A stretch of 64,000 nucleotides of DNA from CBDDKZ01 sp965230415 (GCA_965230415.1 CBDDKZ010000003.1:310001-374000), one strand, 5' to 3'; counted from the stretch's first letter, positions 54,457 to 64,000 are shown. The notes: generated by a model not told the origin, from the sequence alone. Numbers and translations: made by a program.

Positions 54457-57400
54457 ATGGGACAAAATCACGAAATACAGTTTGAGATATTCGAAGTTTT
54501 CATGCAGCAAATTGCTGCTAAGGATGGTCAGGGTGTACCCCACAACGAATACAATTCTGAACATCAGAATAGGCTAATATGGAAACTTGAGGAATTAGTT
54601 TCCAAAAATGAAGGTTATACTAAACCGAGTAAATCTAACATTAGGGACTACTTTCTTATTTTCAATCCTCGTAGTAAGAAGTATCGCAAGTTGTCCTATT
54701 CCGAAAAGACTCTTGACACCCTAAGTCTGTTTATCGATTACAAGTCATACTATGAATTCTGTGATCGCATCAAGAATGAACTTGGTTATCAAGAAATCCC
54801 CACTAATGATCTTATCTATAATTCTCGCCGAGAGTCAGAGGTTTTAGTGGACGAACAGGAGCCGTTGAAAGATTATCTCAATTGGTTAATTACTAGCTAC
54901 AAAAGAATCCAACTGCCGTCTCTCGGTACTAAACTGAATATTCCCTTAGAGAAGGTATATGTAGCACTAAAGGTAGAGAGTAAGGTTACTTCTTATGAGA
55001 GGGAAAGCGCACTACGAAACTTTGAAAGGAAATACAGGGAACGTTTAGCTGAGTTGGAGCATCGACCTACACTCCATGAGGAAATGGAAATCCAGGCTGA
55101 GCTTCTGAGAGAATACCCAACAATGAGAAGCTTCTTTCAGAATGATCAGTTAGAATCTGTTTCGGCGACTGACGATGTGCTGTTTGACAAGCGGGCGAAT
55201 GAAAAGATAATCACCCTTGCGGAAGCATTTTACAAACATCGTTATCTGGTGATTTTGGGTGCACCTGGAAGCGGGAAAAGTACCTTATCCAAGTGGTTGG
55301 CCATACAACTTGCAAAATCGTTCATAGCTTCTTTAGGGGACTCAACCTTGACACAAATACAGGTACCCTCCAATCATGTGAATGTGTTTGATGACCAGGA
55401 AGGCAATGTAACTATTGACATTGGGCCAATACGAATGCCTATTCTTGTTAAGGTTTCGGAATATGCCGAAGCGTATTTAGATAAGTCCATTTCGTTAATA
55501 GATTTTCTAGAGAAGAACTCCTTCTTTGAACCATTTGATGAAGGTGAACAAATTGGAGGGCTAATTAAAAATCATTTAAAAACTGGCAGAGCGGTGGTCA
55601 TATTAGATGGACTTGACGAAGTTTCGAGTCAATTGAAGCCAAAGATCCAAACTCAAATCCAAAGGTTTATTGATACCTGGATTCTCACCAATGGCGATCC
55701 ATCAAACTTCGATTCTGATATACTTTTGGATGAGCCCGGAAAAATCGGTGGGAATCAAATCGTTATTACTTCCAGAATCGTTGGCTATCAAAATTTTGGG
55801 CTCAGTGGCGACATCACTGAAGTTACTATTCAGGAGATGGAAAAGCATGCTGTTGAGCACTTTTGTGATATCTGGATGAAGCATGTGCATTTATTGAATG
55901 CTAAAATTGATTTGGATAGTGGCAGAATCTCTGAAGACCAAGTTGAGTCAAATGCTGTGCTTGAATCAAATGATCTGAAGCAAGCTATCTATGATATTAG
56001 AAAACCGAGAATCAGAGAGTTGGCCACTAACCCTTTGTTAGTGACCTTTTTGGCAGTCATTTTTAGCAACAATAAGGGGACTCTTCCCGAAAGCAGGGTT
56101 GAACTATATAACAGTGCCTACGAGATTTTAGTTCATGAGTGGCGTAAAACTCCAATTAGCAGGTTGGAGTTAGATCAAATACTCCCGGTTATTGCTGCAC
56201 ACATCCATCAGTCACCTTATGATTATATAACAGCCAATGAATTTGAGGAGCAGGTTAAAGAAGGGTTAAAAATAGCAAGAGGAGGAGACTTTGGCGCTGG
56301 AGATGTTGACGCGCTATCGGCTGTGATTAAGAAGGATGTGGGATTGTTGGCAGAAGATGGGAACAATTTATTCAAATTCCTGCACAGAACCTTTCAAGAA
56401 TATTTAGCCGGAATTTACTTAGTATCTGATGATCAGAACGCTTCCGATAACATCATAGCAAAGTTGGCTGATCCAATCTGGAGAGAACCCATTTTGCTTG
56501 GACTTGGATTTATAGACAATCAGTGGTCACCTGAAAAGAAGGATTCCCTCATAACACAAATTCTTACGACTCCTGACCCACTGAAGGACCTTGTACCGAG
56601 AGCTTCCCTGTTCATTGCATTGGCCTTGGGGGAGATGGAAAAGGTATCAAACGACACAATTGGAACCATTTTCGAAGAGCTCATTGTGATTTTTAATGAG
56701 AATCTAAATAAATACAAATACCAAGCCCTAAACCAACAGATTGAAAAAGCTTTACAAGCCATCTATAAAGGTACTAAGAGAGATGTTTTTTTAGATTTGC
56801 TACTCAAGTGTCTTGATCGTGAAGATTTGATTCATTCAATCAGCTATTTGATCTCAAAAAATCAATGGATAAATAAGGAAATTGTAAAAAGACTGATTGG
56901 AGTAGTGCATTTTGATTCAATGGTCCATTCATTCCCAATCGACCAAATTCTCAGGTCATACATCTGTAATTCTGATGCTATTTATAGAACGGACTTATTT
57001 GAGTCTTTGGTTTTGAAAAAATACCTAACCCGTAACCCTTCTTTTGTATCGGTTATCAAAAAAGACGTGGGCTGGTTGCGGTTGATCATAAGTCTATATG
57101 GGGGATTGAGTGACCTACAAATCGCAGAAAAGGCATCTGAATTTGATAGGATGCAGCAGAAGCTGAGGCAGAGAATTGGGACCAGTGAAGAACTTCATGG
57201 TTATGCAGTAAGGTTGGACACTGAGTTCGGTCCTGTCCATAAAAAGTTAAATACGCATCCTACTTTTTCGCCAAGTTACATTTACAGAGATAGCCCTTTT
57301 AGCAGAAAAATTATTCAGCTTTTACGCAAGGGGTCAGCAAGCACATCTATTCAAGGACATTTAGCTTCTGTTGCGCATGATAAAAGAGAGAAACCCTACA

Positions 57401-60400
57401 TAAGAGGATTGGCACTTCTTGGATTACTAGTCACAGGATTTGATACCGGACAAATTTTGGCAGACTTGGATCAAGACGAGGACTTGAATTCAAAATCCAC
57501 TCTGGAATTTTTAACCTCTGAATTATATAGAGTTAAGATTTCTCTCCAAGACTCTGTTGTTAGGTTAAGTCACATATTTCGTAATCACAAAAGTGATTAC
57601 CGAAAGGAATTCTTTGGAAGGCTTCCGATAAGCGTAAGAGGACGTCTGATAAGAAACTTTATGGAGGCTTTTATTGAGAATGGTTCATCCCCCATTAACT
57701 TTTCACACCAAATAGAGGAACAGAGGGTTGCTGAATTTGAAGATAAAGAAGACCAGGCTTATGTGGAATCGGAAGGGTGGGCTTTTCGACTTTCAATGTG
57801 TGGCAGTCATCCCGTTTATAACATTGCTGTAATCTTAGACACTGTTGGCACATCCCTCAAAAAGCCTTTTGACATTTTCCTGATGTCGCTTGGCAATATT
57901 CATCGAGCCAAAAACCTTGAATGTCTTAATCATATAGGTTGGGTTCATAATTCATTGCCTCCATCACCTGAGTCCGATGATGACTTGATTTTGTGTGCAA
58001 TGGAGAACATTGAGGGCATTTCTAACAACTTTGACTTTGTCAAGGAATGGTTGTTTTGGTCCATTGGATTGAAAGTCTCTTCGGGTTCTGATTTGTTTCC
58101 TGAAATCGTTATCCGCGGGTTAAAGAATACTGTTCACAACAGGGCCATGGAGCTTATTGAAGATTTTGATAGTAAGGACAAGCTGGATGATTTCCTTCTA
58201 AAAAGTTCACTGCAAATCAATGATCCATATCTCAGGTTTAGAGCTATTTGGCAATTGGCTGAGTACTCCACAGAGATGAATACTAAAGAACCTCTTATCA
58301 AGTCATATTATTCAATTGAAAATGCCCATGATTTTGTTCTTGCCAGTGAGCTCCTTCTGAAATCGAATACGGACAGCAAGATTATTTCGGGGGGTTCGAT
58401 AATTGATGAAGGGAATCTTGAAATAGCTAATGTTTATCCGGAAATATGGCAAAGTGCCTGGGATAGAACCTGGTCAATTGATCATCCACAAAACAAACTC
58501 AAAGCACAGATTCGATTGGCTGGACTTCACGTATCGGGGATAAGCTCGGAGTATGCGGCTGACATAGCCGCCGGTATTTCCCAGCTGCACGAAAATCAGA
58601 AAGTAGAATTGATTTTGGATGCTAAACGATACCTGAAAGACCATAACATTTTAGGAATTGACTTAGTGGAGCAAGTAACCTCTATCTCAAATGAATGGAT
58701 GAGAAATGAATATATGGATAAATGCTTCAGGAACCATGTTAAGCTTGATCATCTACTTCAAGACCACAATAATACCTGGTCAATACTGTCGTTGTATCAA
58801 CTTTGTAAGGACGAAATTACAGGGCTGGAAACTGAAGAGGGGCAGCGTCATTCAATAGGCTCAATGTTAGTTGGTGGTCAAACCAATCAACTGGCTAAAA
58901 TGGTTGAGGGCAAACAGTTTCAACTTAAGATATCCACAGAAGATGTCCACTATCTGAATAACAATATCGAGGGGATTGGAGCGGATGTTATAACTCAACT
59001 TGCTCCTTATCTTTCAGTTTCAGGCTCCCCAATGGTTGTTCAAGAGTTGAGAAAAATGAATACCTGCGATTCAACGGAGTTTCGTCTGCTTTCTTCCTTG
59101 TTGTTAGCGGAAAGTGGCGAACTGAATGAGGTCATAGTTGCTGACCTTTTACACCATATCAATTTCTCAGAAGATAGAATCAGAAATCGTGCTGCTATCG
59201 CCATACATGGTTTAAATACGTCTTCTAATAAAGTAAATAGAAAATGGCGACTTAGTAAGATCGGACTTGGCACTTTGAAGTTTATTTATAATCAGTTAGA
59301 TTACTACAGTGACAGAGATGACCATGCAAACTCGACTAGACTGGCCTGGTTCTTTACTGAATTTATTGCTGACGATTCAAAAGCCATTGAGACATTGATC
59401 TTTGGCGGTGCCTCTAATAATTCCGAAATACAATTATGCGCTGCAATTCTACGCAGAATTGAAATGATTACGCCTTATGTTTGGGAAGTTTATAAGAAAG
59501 GTTTGAAGGAGGGAAGTAAAGAGGTGAAACAAGGTCTATTTCAATCTTTGTGTGCCATGGTTTACCTTTCTTTGTCTTCTGGAACTCCTCATTTTCCATC
59601 GGATGCAATGATTGATTTGCCGAAAGTTATTCAGTTTCTTCCAGATCAGTTCTTCCTTGAAAACGGCTATTACATTTATACCACACAGGCGATACTGGAA
59701 ACGGTAAGAAAAGCCAGTGAGCTGTATTCTGATAGTTGTCAGGAGTCAATTGAGTTTTGTGAATCGCGGATTCAAGAGCTTACCAGAATTGACTTAATGA
59801 ATATTAAATCCAATGATAATAAATCGTTAATGGATGTTTTATCTCGTGTTGGGGAAGCTGGTTTTGTTCGAACAGGAGATGTAATTCGGAATGCCTCTGT
59901 TGTTGCACAAGAAGTTAAGGAACGACCAGATTTAGCTAAAATCCTCATGGAATGGGCCGTTGTTCGCTTACAAGAAGACTTACTTGACAATGATGTCGGG
60001 GAGATTGGCGCAACATTGTGTATAGCGGTGAGTGAATATGCAAACTTGAGTCCTGAGCAATTTGTGAACGAAACAGATAGTTCTTCGGTAGATGAGTTTT
60101 TTATTAGTGTGGCAAGGAAGCATCATAGATGGGTCGCTCGAAGAGGGGCCGTTACCATTATCTCTCATTTAGGTGATTTTAAGCCAGATATTATTGAAAC
60201 AATAGCCTTTGCATTCAAGGATGTTCCCTTCGTTCGTGAAGGGGCATTACAAGCGTTCCAAAAAATCAAGAAAGTGGTTGATAGAAGAGGGCTCGAATTG
60301 CTGAAAAGCAACTTGAAATCAAGCAGCGCACTAATAGCCTCTGAATCGGCCAAATTGATTGCAACCATTGCAAGGAGTGAGGAGCATTCAAGAGAGCTGA

Positions 60401-60576
60401 GAGAATTGGCCATAGATGCACTTTCTCGTGAGTTAAGGGAAACAAAAAATGAGGTGTTACCAAAACAAATTTGGGTTGTTGATAAGCAGTTTAGTGCTCA
60501 GGCAAGGCATCGTTATTTAGGAGATTTCGAGCAGGTATTGTACAGCGAGTTAATAAAAGTCTCAGGTATAGATTAA
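54457..60576 (+). CDS. Giant NACHT NTPase, STAND-type defence-like protein
   Basis: From the ATG at 54457 the protein is 2039 residues; a TTG start at 54382 would translate an operator-like repeat. Residues 1-250 form an N-terminal part with no recognised effector. The NACHT module has Walker A GAPGSGKST (268-276), Walker B VVILDGLDEVSS (DGLDE 384-388), VITSRI, NPLLVTFLAV, and FLHRTFQEYLAGIYL (641-655). About 1,350 residues of helical repeat (HEAT-like) sequence follow, as in ligand-sensing STAND proteins. Bacterial NACHT proteins guard against phages. It precedes two DUF2610-like genes by 4 bases. Confidence 0.85.
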   Translation: MGQNHEIQFEIFEVFMQQIAAKDGQGVPHNEYNSEHQNRLIWKLEELVSKNEGYTKPSKSNIRDYFLIFNPRSKKYRKLSYSEKTLDTLSLFIDYKSYYEFCDRIKNELGYQEIPTNDLIYNSRRESEVLVDEQEPLKDYLNWLITSYKRIQLPSLGTKLNIPLEKVYVALKVESKVTSYERESALRNFERKYRERLAELEHRPTLHEEMEIQAELLREYPTMRSFFQNDQLESVSATDDVLFDKRANEKIITLAEAFYKHRYLVILGAPGSGKSTLSKWLAIQLAKSFIASLGDSTLTQIQVPSNHVNVFDDQEGNVTIDIGPIRMPILVKVSEYAEAYLDKSISLIDFLEKNSFFEPFDEGEQIGGLIKNHLKTGRAVVILDGLDEVSSQLKPKIQTQIQRFIDTWILTNGDPSNFDSDILLDEPGKIGGNQIVITSRIVGYQNFGLSGDITEVTIQEMEKHAVEHFCDIWMKHVHLLNAKIDLDSGRISEDQVESNAVLESNDLKQAIYDIRKPRIRELATNPLLVTFLAVIFSNNKGTLPESRVELYNSAYEILVHEWRKTPISRLELDQILPVIAAHIHQSPYDYITANEFEEQVKEGLKIARGGDFGAGDVDALSAVIKKDVGLLAEDGNNLFKFLHRTFQEYLAGIYLVSDDQNASDNIIAKLADPIWREPILLGLGFIDNQWSPEKKDSLITQILTTPDPLKDLVPRASLFIALALGEMEKVSNDTIGTIFEELIVIFNENLNKYKYQALNQQIEKALQAIYKGTKRDVFLDLLLKCLDREDLIHSISYLISKNQWINKEIVKRLIGVVHFDSMVHSFPIDQILRSYICNSDAIYRTDLFESLVLKKYLTRNPSFVSVIKKDVGWLRLIISLYGGLSDLQIAEKASEFDRMQQKLRQRIGTSEELHGYAVRLDTEFGPVHKKLNTHPTFSPSYIYRDSPFSRKIIQLLRKGSASTSIQGHLASVAHDKREKPYIRGLALLGLLVTGFDTGQILADLDQDEDLNSKSTLEFLTSELYRVKISLQDSVVRLSHIFRNHKSDYRKEFFGRLPISVRGRLIRNFMEAFIENGSSPINFSHQIEEQRVAEFEDKEDQAYVESEGWAFRLSMCGSHPVYNIAVILDTVGTSLKKPFDIFLMSLGNIHRAKNLECLNHIGWVHNSLPPSPESDDDLILCAMENIEGISNNFDFVKEWLFWSIGLKVSSGSDLFPEIVIRGLKNTVHNRAMELIEDFDSKDKLDDFLLKSSLQINDPYLRFRAIWQLAEYSTEMNTKEPLIKSYYSIENAHDFVLASELLLKSNTDSKIISGGSIIDEGNLEIANVYPEIWQSAWDRTWSIDHPQNKLKAQIRLAGLHVSGISSEYAADIAAGISQLHENQKVELILDAKRYLKDHNILGIDLVEQVTSISNEWMRNEYMDKCFRNHVKLDHLLQDHNNTWSILSLYQLCKDEITGLETEEGQRHSIGSMLVGGQTNQLAKMVEGKQFQLKISTEDVHYLNNNIEGIGADVITQLAPYLSVSGSPMVVQELRKMNTCDSTEFRLLSSLLLAESGELNEVIVADLLHHINFSEDRIRNRAAIAIHGLNTSSNKVNRKWRLSKIGLGTLKFIYNQLDYYSDRDDHANSTRLAWFFTEFIADDSKAIETLIFGGASNNSEIQLCAAILRRIEMITPYVWEVYKKGLKEGSKEVKQGLFQSLCAMVYLSLSSGTPHFPSDAMIDLPKVIQFLPDQFFLENGYYIYTTQAILETVRKASELYSDSCQESIEFCESRIQELTRIDLMNIKSNDNKSLMDVLSRVGEAGFVRTGDVIRNASVVAQEVKERPDLAKILMEWAVVRLQEDLLDNDVGEIGATLCIAVSEYANLSPEQFVNETDSSSVDEFFISVARKHHRWVARRGAVTIISHLGDFKPDIIETIAFAFKDVPFVREGALQAFQKIKKVVDRRGLELLKSNLKSSSALIASESAKLIATIARSEEHSRELRELAIDALSRELRETKNEVLPKQIWVVDKQFSAQARHRYLGDFEQVLYSELIKVSGID

Positions 60577-60580
60577 GACT

Positions 60581-60928
60581 ATGGTTGAGGTAGAAATATA
60601 CTATGAGAAAAAGGGGGAGGGTCAAAAACCCTTTGTAATCTATTTGGGAGAGTGTAAACCCGGAGATCACCCCTTGCACAACCAGGCATATTTTGTGTCG
60701 AATAATCTTGGAGGAACAATCCCAACCGAGGTGATGGACAGTTTTTCCAAACTCAAAAAGTTTTCTCAAGATCATCAAGTGCCGTTTGAAGAGCTCTGCC
60801 TGTATGCATACAGTAATGAAACAAATAAAAGAGTGTCCGCAGATTGCCTTGAAAAAATTAAGCCACACCACCAGGAGCTGAAAGCAATAGCGGTTTATGG
60901 CAATTTGCTTATTAAGACCAATGACTAA
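60581..60928 (+). CDS. DUF2610-like small protein, paralog A
   Basis: This 115-residue protein shares with the gene at 61532 the order VIYLGE, HPL, GGTIPTEVMDSFSKLK and FEELCLYAY, which I recognise with moderate confidence as DUF2610. It has an extra 30-residue C-terminal tail. It starts 4 bases after the NACHT stop and 5 bases before the next gene, so it is co-expressed. Its role beside NACHT is unknown; a phage sensor adaptor or regulator is speculation. Confidence 0.6.
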   Translation: MVEVEIYYEKKGEGQKPFVIYLGECKPGDHPLHNQAYFVSNNLGGTIPTEVMDSFSKLKKFSQDHQVPFEELCLYAYSNETNKRVSADCLEKIKPHHQELKAIAVYGNLLIKTND

Positions 60929-60933
60929 CGGAA

Positions 60934-61539
60934 ATGAGTGAAATAGATCAAAATATTAATTCTTACGATTATCGCGATGTCAGCAACGCGAACTTTGGTA
61001 AATTGATTACAGATTTAGACGTAGATAGCTATAAAACTAAACTCGTTAATAGGGCCAAGGTGCCTTATCCAATTCGTTCATTATTCTTCCCAGAAACAAA
61101 ATGCAATTCTATATGGGTGCTAATTATTAATGGGATACACATTGTTGATGAAGCAGAAATTGCAAAAAGTATGCTTTTTTGGAAAGAGTTTTCTTCCGGT
61201 AAAGAGGCTGAAGTAAAATGTATTACACCGACTCAACCAGAGTTTAACTATTTTTTGACAGAATACTCTTTAAGCGATTTTCCCACACTCTTGATCTCAG
61301 ATAACTATGAAATAAAAAAGAGATACATACTAATTAAATACTCTTTTTTGTTAGAATTAACGAAGAAGGGAGAGTTAGACAAATTTCTGAATAAGATTCA
61401 TGCTCTTTTACTCCAAGGTGGAGGACTCGATTCGATAAAGAAATTTATTTGGGGACAAGATGGGAAGAAGTTTTTTGGAAGATTTTATAAAGAGTTAAAG
61501 AGCCTGATTTCATTTAAAGGAACAGCAAATATTGACTGA
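60934..61539 (+). CDS. Unknown protein between two DUF2610-like genes
   Basis: This 201-residue protein is mixed alpha/beta, with IWVLIINGIHIVDEAEIAKS and FPTLLISDNYEIKKRYILIK, which vaguely suggests a Rossmann or thioredoxin-like fold, but no active-site motif is seen. It overlaps the next gene by 8 bases. I do not recognise a family. Confidence 0.5.
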   Translation: MSEIDQNINSYDYRDVSNANFGKLITDLDVDSYKTKLVNRAKVPYPIRSLFFPETKCNSIWVLIINGIHIVDEAEIAKSMLFWKEFSSGKEAEVKCITPTQPEFNYFLTEYSLSDFPTLLISDNYEIKKRYILIKYSFLLELTKKGELDKFLNKIHALLLQGGGLDSIKKFIWGQDGKKFFGRFYKELKSLISFKGTANID

Positions 61540-61798
61540 CATGAAGAAATTTACAATACCCTGCGATTTTGGAGGCAAGAAGGCTCCATTCGATGTATAT
61601 ATCGGAGAGTCTGATGACAATACTCATCCTCTGTTCTATCAGCAAAATTGGTTGATAAAAGAGAGAGGTGGGGTTATCCCTCAAGAAGTTATGGACAGCT
61701 TTGCCAAACTAAAGGCTATATCCGTAAAAAACGGAGTCTCTTTTGAAGACTTGTGTGTATATGCTCTTGAGGCTGCCAATAAAGAAAAGAAGTCTTGA
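61532..61798 (+). CDS. DUF2610-like small protein, paralog B
   Basis: This 88-residue protein (or 85 from the ATG at 61541) contains IPCDFGGKKAPFDVYIGESD, RGGVIPQEVMDSFAKLKAIS and FEDLCVYALEAA, closely matching paralog A over its whole length. It lacks A's C-terminal tail. It ends the NACHT operon; only remnants follow. Confidence 0.6.
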   Translation: MTDMKKFTIPCDFGGKKAPFDVYIGESDDNTHPLFYQQNWLIKERGGVIPQEVMDSFAKLKAISVKNGVSFEDLCVYALEAANKEKKS

Positions 61799-61942
61799 CT
61801 CAAAGAGATCAAAATCTTACTATATAGTGCTGAAAGAAAGCACCACAAATCGAATCCAAACAAATTAACGAATGGTTAAAAAAGCATATTGGAACAGTTC
61901 ACACTTTTCAAGTTAAACAAGCGAATGTTGTGCTTTTAGTTC
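61799..61942 (+). other. Intergenic stretch with a short open fragment
   Basis: No full gene is seen. A frame encoding KAPQIESKQINEWLKKHIG and TVHTFQVKQANVVLLVP runs up to the IS66 remnant, and stops lie just upstream. It may be the 3' piece of a gene cut when the IS66 copy arrived. No family is recognised. Confidence 0.3.
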
Positions 61943-62166
61943 CTATCCCTACGGTCCCGGGTGTATATTACTTAATGGGTAATAGTTCATGGAGATCTGC
62001 CTATTTAGTATCAGGTATTTTTTGTAATGTTTGCTTTAACCATTCCAGTGGTTCTATGTCATTGAGTTTGCAAGTACCGAATAGGAATACATCATGACTG
62101 CTTATTGTGCTGCATTGTGCGAACCAGAGAACAAATAATTCTATCTGCCTAAAGCCAATGCGCGTG
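61943..62166 (-). mobile_element. IS66 remnant (tnpC 3' end and terminus)
   Basis: The minus strand encodes the tnpC C-terminal end (FGTCKLND, EPLEWLKQTLQKIPDTK) with an early stop. It ends with a diverged terminal repeat beginning CTATCCCTACGG. It aligns with the intact IS66 element at 46300-48497 but differs at many bases, so it is an older, distinct insertion. Only about 224 bp remain. Confidence 0.7.
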
Positions 62167-62333
62167 TAAACTTCCCCGAAAATTTATTGTTTTTGAAAAG
62201 TACGTATTAAAGGCTTCAAAATTAAAACTTTACTTGGAAGCGAATTTTAACGTTACAGATTTAAAACTTACTAAATAAATAACTTTCCGATAAAGGCAGT
62301 TCTTTCTAAATTGTATCGATTTTTAACACTTTT

Positions 62334-64000
62334 ATGGACGATTACAAGAAATTACTAGCATGTTGGCACAAGCTGGAACATTTTAGCCCAGCCCAATTAC
62401 CAAATAATGTCAGAAAGATAAATGAGCCATTACCGTGGAACTCGGGTTATAAAGCTAAAAAAGAGAATTATCAATTAGAGTATACACTTTATTTGGGTAT
62501 TCTTAGTCAAAAAGTCATTGATGAATTTATTCGTCAACATTTCAATGACGAAACCGAAAATCCGAATATTCCTTCTGGAAAAATATGCTCTGTTTCCATG
62601 AAGCTTGACCAATCAGGTAAATATAAAATCGGGTCGTTAAGCGTTTGTACCTTGCCATGGGCGTTGGCTCAGGTGAAAAATGGTAAACTTGCTTCAGATT
62701 CATGGTCCAAAGAGTTTAAAGAGCTTGAAGAACAAATTCAAACCATGGTAGACGAATGTATCCACAAGATGCAAGTAGATAAAGATGGTGATTTGGTAGA
62801 AGATAGCCTTCCTTTTGACTTAGAAACCTTAAATGATTTTGAGACGAAAATAGGTGAAAAAATTGGACATGGTTTTTCGAACGATTTTGAAGCCCGTTTT
62901 AGTTACAAGGAGGTCAGCGTAAAAAAGGAGGGGGATGAAGAAGCAAATGCGGAGTTTATAAACAGTTTCTACATTGAAGACTTAGAATATATATTAAAAA
63001 AACTTAATGACGGTAACTTACCTAAATCCCTAAGTTCGTACTTGTCCGGCGCTTTAGGGCATCAAGTTGAAGGTAAAGTTGATCTTAATCGACACATAGA
63101 TGAATTGCAAAACGAATTGACTCCAATGTCTATTCCTGATGGCTGTTGGCCGTCGAAATATAATTTAAGTTTAATGCAGCAATATGCTGTCAATAAGATT
63201 TATGCTACATTATCGCCATCGAATGCCCGCGGCGTGTTTTCAGTTAATGGACCTCCTGGAACGGGGAAAACCACTTTGTTAAGGGATATTGTTGCTGCCA
63301 TTATAGTGGAGCGCGCTAAAAAACTCATATTGTTTGATAATCCAGGTTCGGCTTTTGTGCGTGTAAGTGAATTATATATTAACGAAAGTTATTCGCCTCA
63401 TATTTATGAACCTGATGAGAGTATTCGTGATTTCGGAATGCTGATTGCCTCTTCTAACAATGGTGCGGTAGAAAATATTTCGAAAGAACTGCCTTTGATG
63501 AGCGAAGCCGAAGGGTTTGAAGATTCAATTGCCTATTTTAAAGATGTTGCAACAGATTGCTTAGATGAAAATTATTGGGGCATATTTTCTGCAGCATTAG
63601 GAAGTAAATCAAATCGATCGGCATTTATTAGTAAGGTTTGGTTTAATAAGGACAAAGAAAATTTACTCAAGGCCTTTAAAGATAGTAAAGAAAATGACGG
63701 TAATGAAAATTGGGCTGATGTAGTCGCAGCGTTTAAATACGCAGTGAAAGAGGTTGAAAGCGAGAAATTACGAATTGAAACGTATCGAAAGAATTATGCA
63801 TTGATTGTTCCTTTAAAAAATCAATTAAAGAGCTTAAGCATTAAGTTAGATGAATTAAGAACTGATTATCATCAAAAACAGTTAGACGAACAAAAAACTA
63901 TACAGTTAATTAATGAGCTGGATCTATTAAAAGAAAAATCGTTGAATGAACTCACATTGATTCAACGTAGTAAACCAGGCTTTTTGACGTATTGGTTCAA
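62334..64000 (+). CDS. Large P-loop NTPase/helicase, N-terminal part (runs off window)
   Basis: A frame opens at the ATG at 62334 (MDDYKKLLACWHKLEHFSPA) and is still open at 64000, 555 codons. After about 300 residues with no recognised domain, Walker A NGPPGTGKTTLLRDIVAAII appears near residue 306, then IASSNNGAVENISKELPL, the order seen in SF1 DNA2/NAM7-type helicases. A coiled-coil region follows. Such long helicases occur in defence islands, but which system this belongs to cannot be told from the visible part. Confidence 0.65.
   Translation, partial: MDDYKKLLACWHKLEHFSPAQLPNNVRKINEPLPWNSGYKAKKENYQLEYTLYLGILSQKVIDEFIRQHFNDETENPNIPSGKICSVSMKLDQSGKYKIGSLSVCTLPWALAQVKNGKLASDSWSKEFKELEEQIQTMVDECIHKMQVDKDGDLVEDSLPFDLETLNDFETKIGEKIGHGFSNDFEARFSYKEVSVKKEGDEEANAEFINSFYIEDLEYILKKLNDGNLPKSLSSYLSGALGHQVEGKVDLNRHIDELQNELTPMSIPDGCWPSKYNLSLMQQYAVNKIYATLSPSNARGVFSVNGPPGTGKTTLLRDIVAAIIVERAKKLILFDNPGSAFVRVSELYINESYSPHIYEPDESIRDFGMLIASSNNGAVENISKELPLMSEAEGFEDSIAYFKDVATDCLDENYWGIFSAALGSKSNRSAFISKVWFNKDKENLLKAFKDSKENDGNENWADVVAAFKYAVKEVESEKLRIETYRKNYALIVPLKNQLKSLSIKLDELRTDYHQKQLDEQKTIQLINELDLLKEKSLNELTLIQRSKPGFLTYWF

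Noticed and set aside
1..64000. CRISPR arrays
   Set aside because: No evenly spaced repeat-spacer pattern was seen, and no Cas genes.

Overview
The window reads as a Bacteroidota chromosome, probably of the Cytophagia or Flavobacteriia type. Signs of this are a perfect TTTG-N19-TAnnTTTG promoter, DUF4836, DUF349 and DUF2795 proteins, a ThrA-ThrB-ThrC operon with fused aspartokinase/homoserine dehydrogenase, a PorP/SprF protein and type IX secretion (CHU_C-type) domains. The left 18.6 kb is ordinary core genome: radC (partial), rpsT, a three-gene envelope lipoprotein/DUF4836 operon, fabG, a membrane protein with a vWA-like region, DUF349 and DUF2795 proteins, thrABC, an alpha/beta hydrolase, a DUF1573 lipoprotein, yajC, a YbbR protein, coaE and a tRNA-Arg(ACG).

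After the tRNA the window is accessory. A small T9SS module (two tandem stand-alone sorting-domain proteins and a PorP/SprF protein) is followed at about 20.9-42.1 kb by a tightly packed, mostly plus-strand island. It holds repressor-like HTH proteins, twin ATACC-N7-GGTAT operators, a winged-helix replication-type protein, a glycosyltransferase, a membrane protein with a C2H2 zinc finger, an N6-adenine methyltransferase and a 1417-residue Strawberry-notch-type helicase (together resembling a split phage P1 DarB), an AAA/possible-vWA pair, a DnaA domain IV-like protein and a Zot/HerA-like ATPase. Many genes overlap by exactly 4 bp (ATGA). I see no integrase, relaxase, type IV secretion gene, capsid gene or terminase, so its class of mobile element is undetermined.

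From 42.4 to 53 kb lies an insertion-sequence scrapyard: an IS481 fragment, two identical 1287-bp IS3-family copies in inverted orientation, a complete IS66 element with 8-bp target duplications, and an IS21 istA remnant split in two by about 7.4 kb of cargo. Within the cargo a PIN-like gene has been cut into three by IS66 and IS3.

From 53.2 kb to the right edge is a defence-like region. It holds a Fe(II)/2-oxoglutarate oxygenase divergent from a roughly 2040-residue NACHT NTPase with a huge repeat-type C-terminus. Directly downstream come two paralogous small DUF2610-like proteins bracketing an unknown 201-residue protein, then a diverged IS66 remnant and the start of a large P-loop helicase that runs off the window. 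The NACHT-DUF2610 cassette and the 21-42 kb island are the best candidates for undescribed systems.
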